The notes under the pieces: model-generated
Told to the model about the DNA's origin: nothing
The model's input: only the letters and a program-made list of their open reading frames with translations
The model's database searches: none
Shown here: positions 5,591-7,054 of the stretch, piece after piece
Position numbering within the stretch: the first letter of the stretch is position 1
How the letters are laid out: each line of letters begins with the position of its first letter
NCBI GenBank assembly: GCA_015488785.1
Contig: WFNC01000184.1
Coordinates: 1 to 7,054 of the forward strand
Reading direction: 5' to 3'
DNA: 7,054 nt
From: Flavobacteriales bacterium
Lineage (GTDB): Bacteria > Bacteroidota > Bacteroidia > Flavobacteriales_D > Parvicellaceae
Translations under genes and position numbers: made by a program

Positions 5591-5698
5591 GTTAATAATT
5601 AATTCGTTGTTCAAATATATATGTAATCCCAAGCTAGCCAAGGAATAATGAGAAAAAAACACACTATTTGTTAATAACTATGTCACTTTGTTAATAAC
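5591..5698. promoter_or_regulatory. Three GTTAATAA boxes around the hu promoter, operator-like
   Basis: GTTAATAA occurs at 5591-5598, 5670-5677 and 5690-5697. The two upstream copies sit in identical 12-base words TTTGTTAATAAC (5667-5678 and 5687-5698) exactly 20 bases apart, about two helical turns, and each contains the near-palindrome GTTA-A-TAAC. The third lies just after the predicted transcription start. Two sites upstream and one downstream of a promoter is a common repressor or autoregulatory layout; the protein that would bind is unknown. Confidence 0.45.
5612..5641 (-). promoter_or_regulatory. hup: Bacteroidota-type promoter of hu
   Basis: On the minus strand TTG (complement of 5639-5641) is followed after 19 bases by TATATTTG (complement of 5612-5619), which matches the TTG/TAnnTTTG pattern of the primary Bacteroidota sigma factor. 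Transcription would begin near 5605, giving a leader of about 30 bases before the hu ATG. This supports the shorter start for hu. Confidence 0.7.
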
Positions 5699-5791
5699 CG
5701 TAAAGGAAAAATGAATTTTACGAACAATAAATAATCATAAAGGTAGATAAACAAAGGGTTGTATAGGGATTTACGACGGAATTAGATTTTT

Positions 5792-5808
5792 TGTTAATCA
5801 AATTAACA
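5792..5808. repeat. Palindrome TGTTAAT-CAA-ATTAACA downstream of the SpoIID-like gene
   Basis: Two 7-base arms are separated by three bases, 7 bases past the stop codon of the SpoIID/LytB gene. The arms share GTTAAT with the boxes near the hu promoter. On the minus strand the hairpin is followed by A and not T bases, so it is not a standard intrinsic terminator. The rest of the 5699-5791 stretch shows no gene or clear signal. Confidence 0.4.
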
Positions 5809-5815
5809 TAACGCA

Positions 5816-6979
5816 TTATTCCATTAAATAATAATCACGCTTTGAGGATTCTATTAAAAAGACATTTAAGTAATAAAACTGTAGAACATCTAAGTAACTA
5901 TAACCTAAGTCAACCATATTCATAGCTCCTTCTTGTGAGAGTCCTACTCCATGTCCAAAACCATGACCTTTCAAGAGTATATTTTCACCTTTATCTATAA
6001 TCGAAAAGAAGGTACTTTTCAATCTCCAATCTCGTCGAATATCGGTTAATAAAATATGAGACTCCCAACCTGCTAAATATTTCTTTCGATTGACTTGTTC
6101 AAAGTTGAGGACTTTAGAAACTGATATTGAATCTTCAATTGGATAATTAAATTTACGATTTAAGTAAGAAAGCCATTTATCTTTTTTTATAGATTTAGTC
6201 CATTTATAATTATTTTTACCTACTGAAAATGGATCTTTTCTACTTTTGAGGTAAGGCATTGGCTTGTTCCAAACATTTTCACTGTTTTCAGTTTGTCCTC
6301 CACTATTGCTATAAAATGCAGCTGTTATATATTGCATTTCATCATCAACTAAAACTAAGCCTTTGGTTTCTTCTACTGCTTGTTCTATTTTAGGGTTTTG
6401 ATAATACTTGCCAAAATAGACTTGACAATTGACTAGGTCTGTTAACATAAAACCTTCGTGCAGAAATTTATTTTTATGTTTGAGTGCGTATGTTCTACTA
6501 ATAATCGCTTGTACCTTATAGTATTCTTTTGATTGATAATTTCCAGATTCCGATTCAATTACACCAATTAAATAGCTTTCTAATGGTACGTGATTGATGA
6601 ATGTAAAGATCTCGTTTATTACTTTCACTTCTAAATCGCCATAATAGATTCTTCGTTTTAAATTGGGTGAAGATGTTTTTATCTTGAAGACGGCTTTTTC
6701 TTTTGTTCTAAAAAACCGAACTGATTCGTAAGTCCCTAATATTAATTCTCCCTCCGATAATTGAACTTTATCTCCACTCCTCTTTATCGTTATTTTTTTT
6801 CCTTCAGAAACTAACAAAACAGGAATAGAATCATTTGCTACAATTTGATAATCTGCTGAAACATAGCTAAACTGTGCTGTTCTAATTTTTATGTTTCGAT
6901 ATATTCCTACTGTCAAAATTTCTTGCGAAATAATCGAAAAACAAAATAGGCTAATAAGAAATGTAATAAATAATTTCAT
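5816..6979 (-). CDS. SpoIID/LytB domain-containing exported protein (putative peptidoglycan lytic transglycosylase)
   Basis: A 387-residue exported protein. It starts with a signal peptide (MKLFITFLISLFCFSIIS, cleavage near residue 18-20; no lipobox). Residues 20-125 form a beta-rich N-terminal part. The SpoIID/LytB domain runs from about 130 to 370 with VPLESYLIGVIESESG (131-146), the alanine/tyrosine-rich helix VQAIISRTYAL (157-167), the conserved FYSNSGGQTENSENVW (222-237), and GHGFGHGVGLSQEGAMNM (338-355). In Bacillus SpoIID a glutamate in the motif aligned with VIESESG cleaves denuded glycan strands; E144 is the corresponding residue here. In a Bacteroidota cell this would act on periplasmic peptidoglycan during growth or division, not on spores. 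It is followed by the separately promoted hu gene. The start codon is the only ATG ahead of a good signal peptide. Confidence 0.9.
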   Translation of the reverse strand: MKLFITFLISLFCFSIISQEILTVGIYRNIKIRTAQFSYVSADYQIVANDSIPVLLVSEGKKITIKRSGDKVQLSEGELILGTYESVRFFRTKEKAVFKIKTSSPNLKRRIYYGDLEVKVINEIFTFINHVPLESYLIGVIESESGNYQSKEYYKVQAIISRTYALKHKNKFLHEGFMLTDLVNCQVYFGKYYQNPKIEQAVEETKGLVLVDDEMQYITAAFYSNSGGQTENSENVWNKPMPYLKSRKDPFSVGKNNYKWTKSIKKDKWLSYLNRKFNYPIEDSISVSKVLNFEQVNRKKYLAGWESHILLTDIRRDWRLKSTFFSIIDKGENILLKGHGFGHGVGLSQEGAMNMVDLGYSYLDVLQFYYLNVFLIESSKRDYYLME

Positions 6980-7054
6980 GAAATAACAAAGCTAGTTTTT
7001 TTTAAAGACAATGAATTATTCAAACCTTATATTTCTTAACATTTTTTTTTTAGT

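Noticed and set aside
5576..5662. N-terminal extension of the HU frame to an upstream ATG
   Set aside because: The extra 29 residues do not resemble HU, and the stretch contains the promoter elements at 5612-5641; HU proteins of this type begin with MNKSEL.
6980..7054. TAGCTTTG just upstream of the SpoIID-like gene as a promoter -7 element
   Set aside because: It matches TAnnTTTG but lies only 7 bases from the ATG and lacks a TTG at the right distance; the real promoter cannot be fixed from this short stretch. No gene is visible in these last 75 bases.

Overview
The window is AT-rich (a G+C content of about one third by eye), and its genes use A-rich leaders instead of Shine-Dalgarno sites. 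One promoter matches the Bacteroidota pattern (TTG, about 19 bp, TAnnTTTG). The gene content is a thioredoxin-fold lipoprotein, KdnA/KdnB, a SpoIID/LytB protein in a non-sporulator-like context, and a 90-residue HU. Together these point to a member of the Flavobacteriaceae (Bacteroidota) chromosome. No mobile element, tRNA, rRNA or CRISPR array is visible.

Layout from left to right. At 1-96 (minus) is the start of a membrane-anchored or exported protein cut by the window edge. It overlaps the end of a 167-residue lipoprotein at 89-592 (minus), which has a thioredoxin/TlpA-like fold but no CxxC. The gap at 593-761 holds a compact, hairpin-rich element that resembles a recurrent Flavobacteria intergenic RNA motif. 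From 4295 down to 762 runs a minus-strand operon: kdnA (3099-4295), a J-domain-like protein with an acidic repeat tail (1859-3037), and kdnB (762-1841). Divergent from kdnA is an SDR oxidoreductase at 4463-5134 (plus). It converges on an HU gene (5303-5575, minus), with a strong hairpin terminator between them. Upstream of hu are a good Bacteroidota promoter and repeated GTTAATAA boxes, then a SpoIID/LytB protein (5816-6979, minus).

Functional picture. KdnB oxidises the C8 hydroxyl of Kdo and KdnA transaminates the product to give 8-amino-Kdo (Kdo8N), a positively charged inner-core LPS sugar first described in Shewanella. Unusually, a gene for an uncharacterised cytosolic protein with an HPD motif sits between the two enzymes in the same tight operon. 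This conserved-looking insertion and the structured non-coding stretches (a heptad-repeat hairpin after kdnA, a GCG heptad tract before kdnA, and the element at 605-708) are the least explained parts of the window. The remaining genes look like ordinary chromosomal housekeeping or envelope functions.
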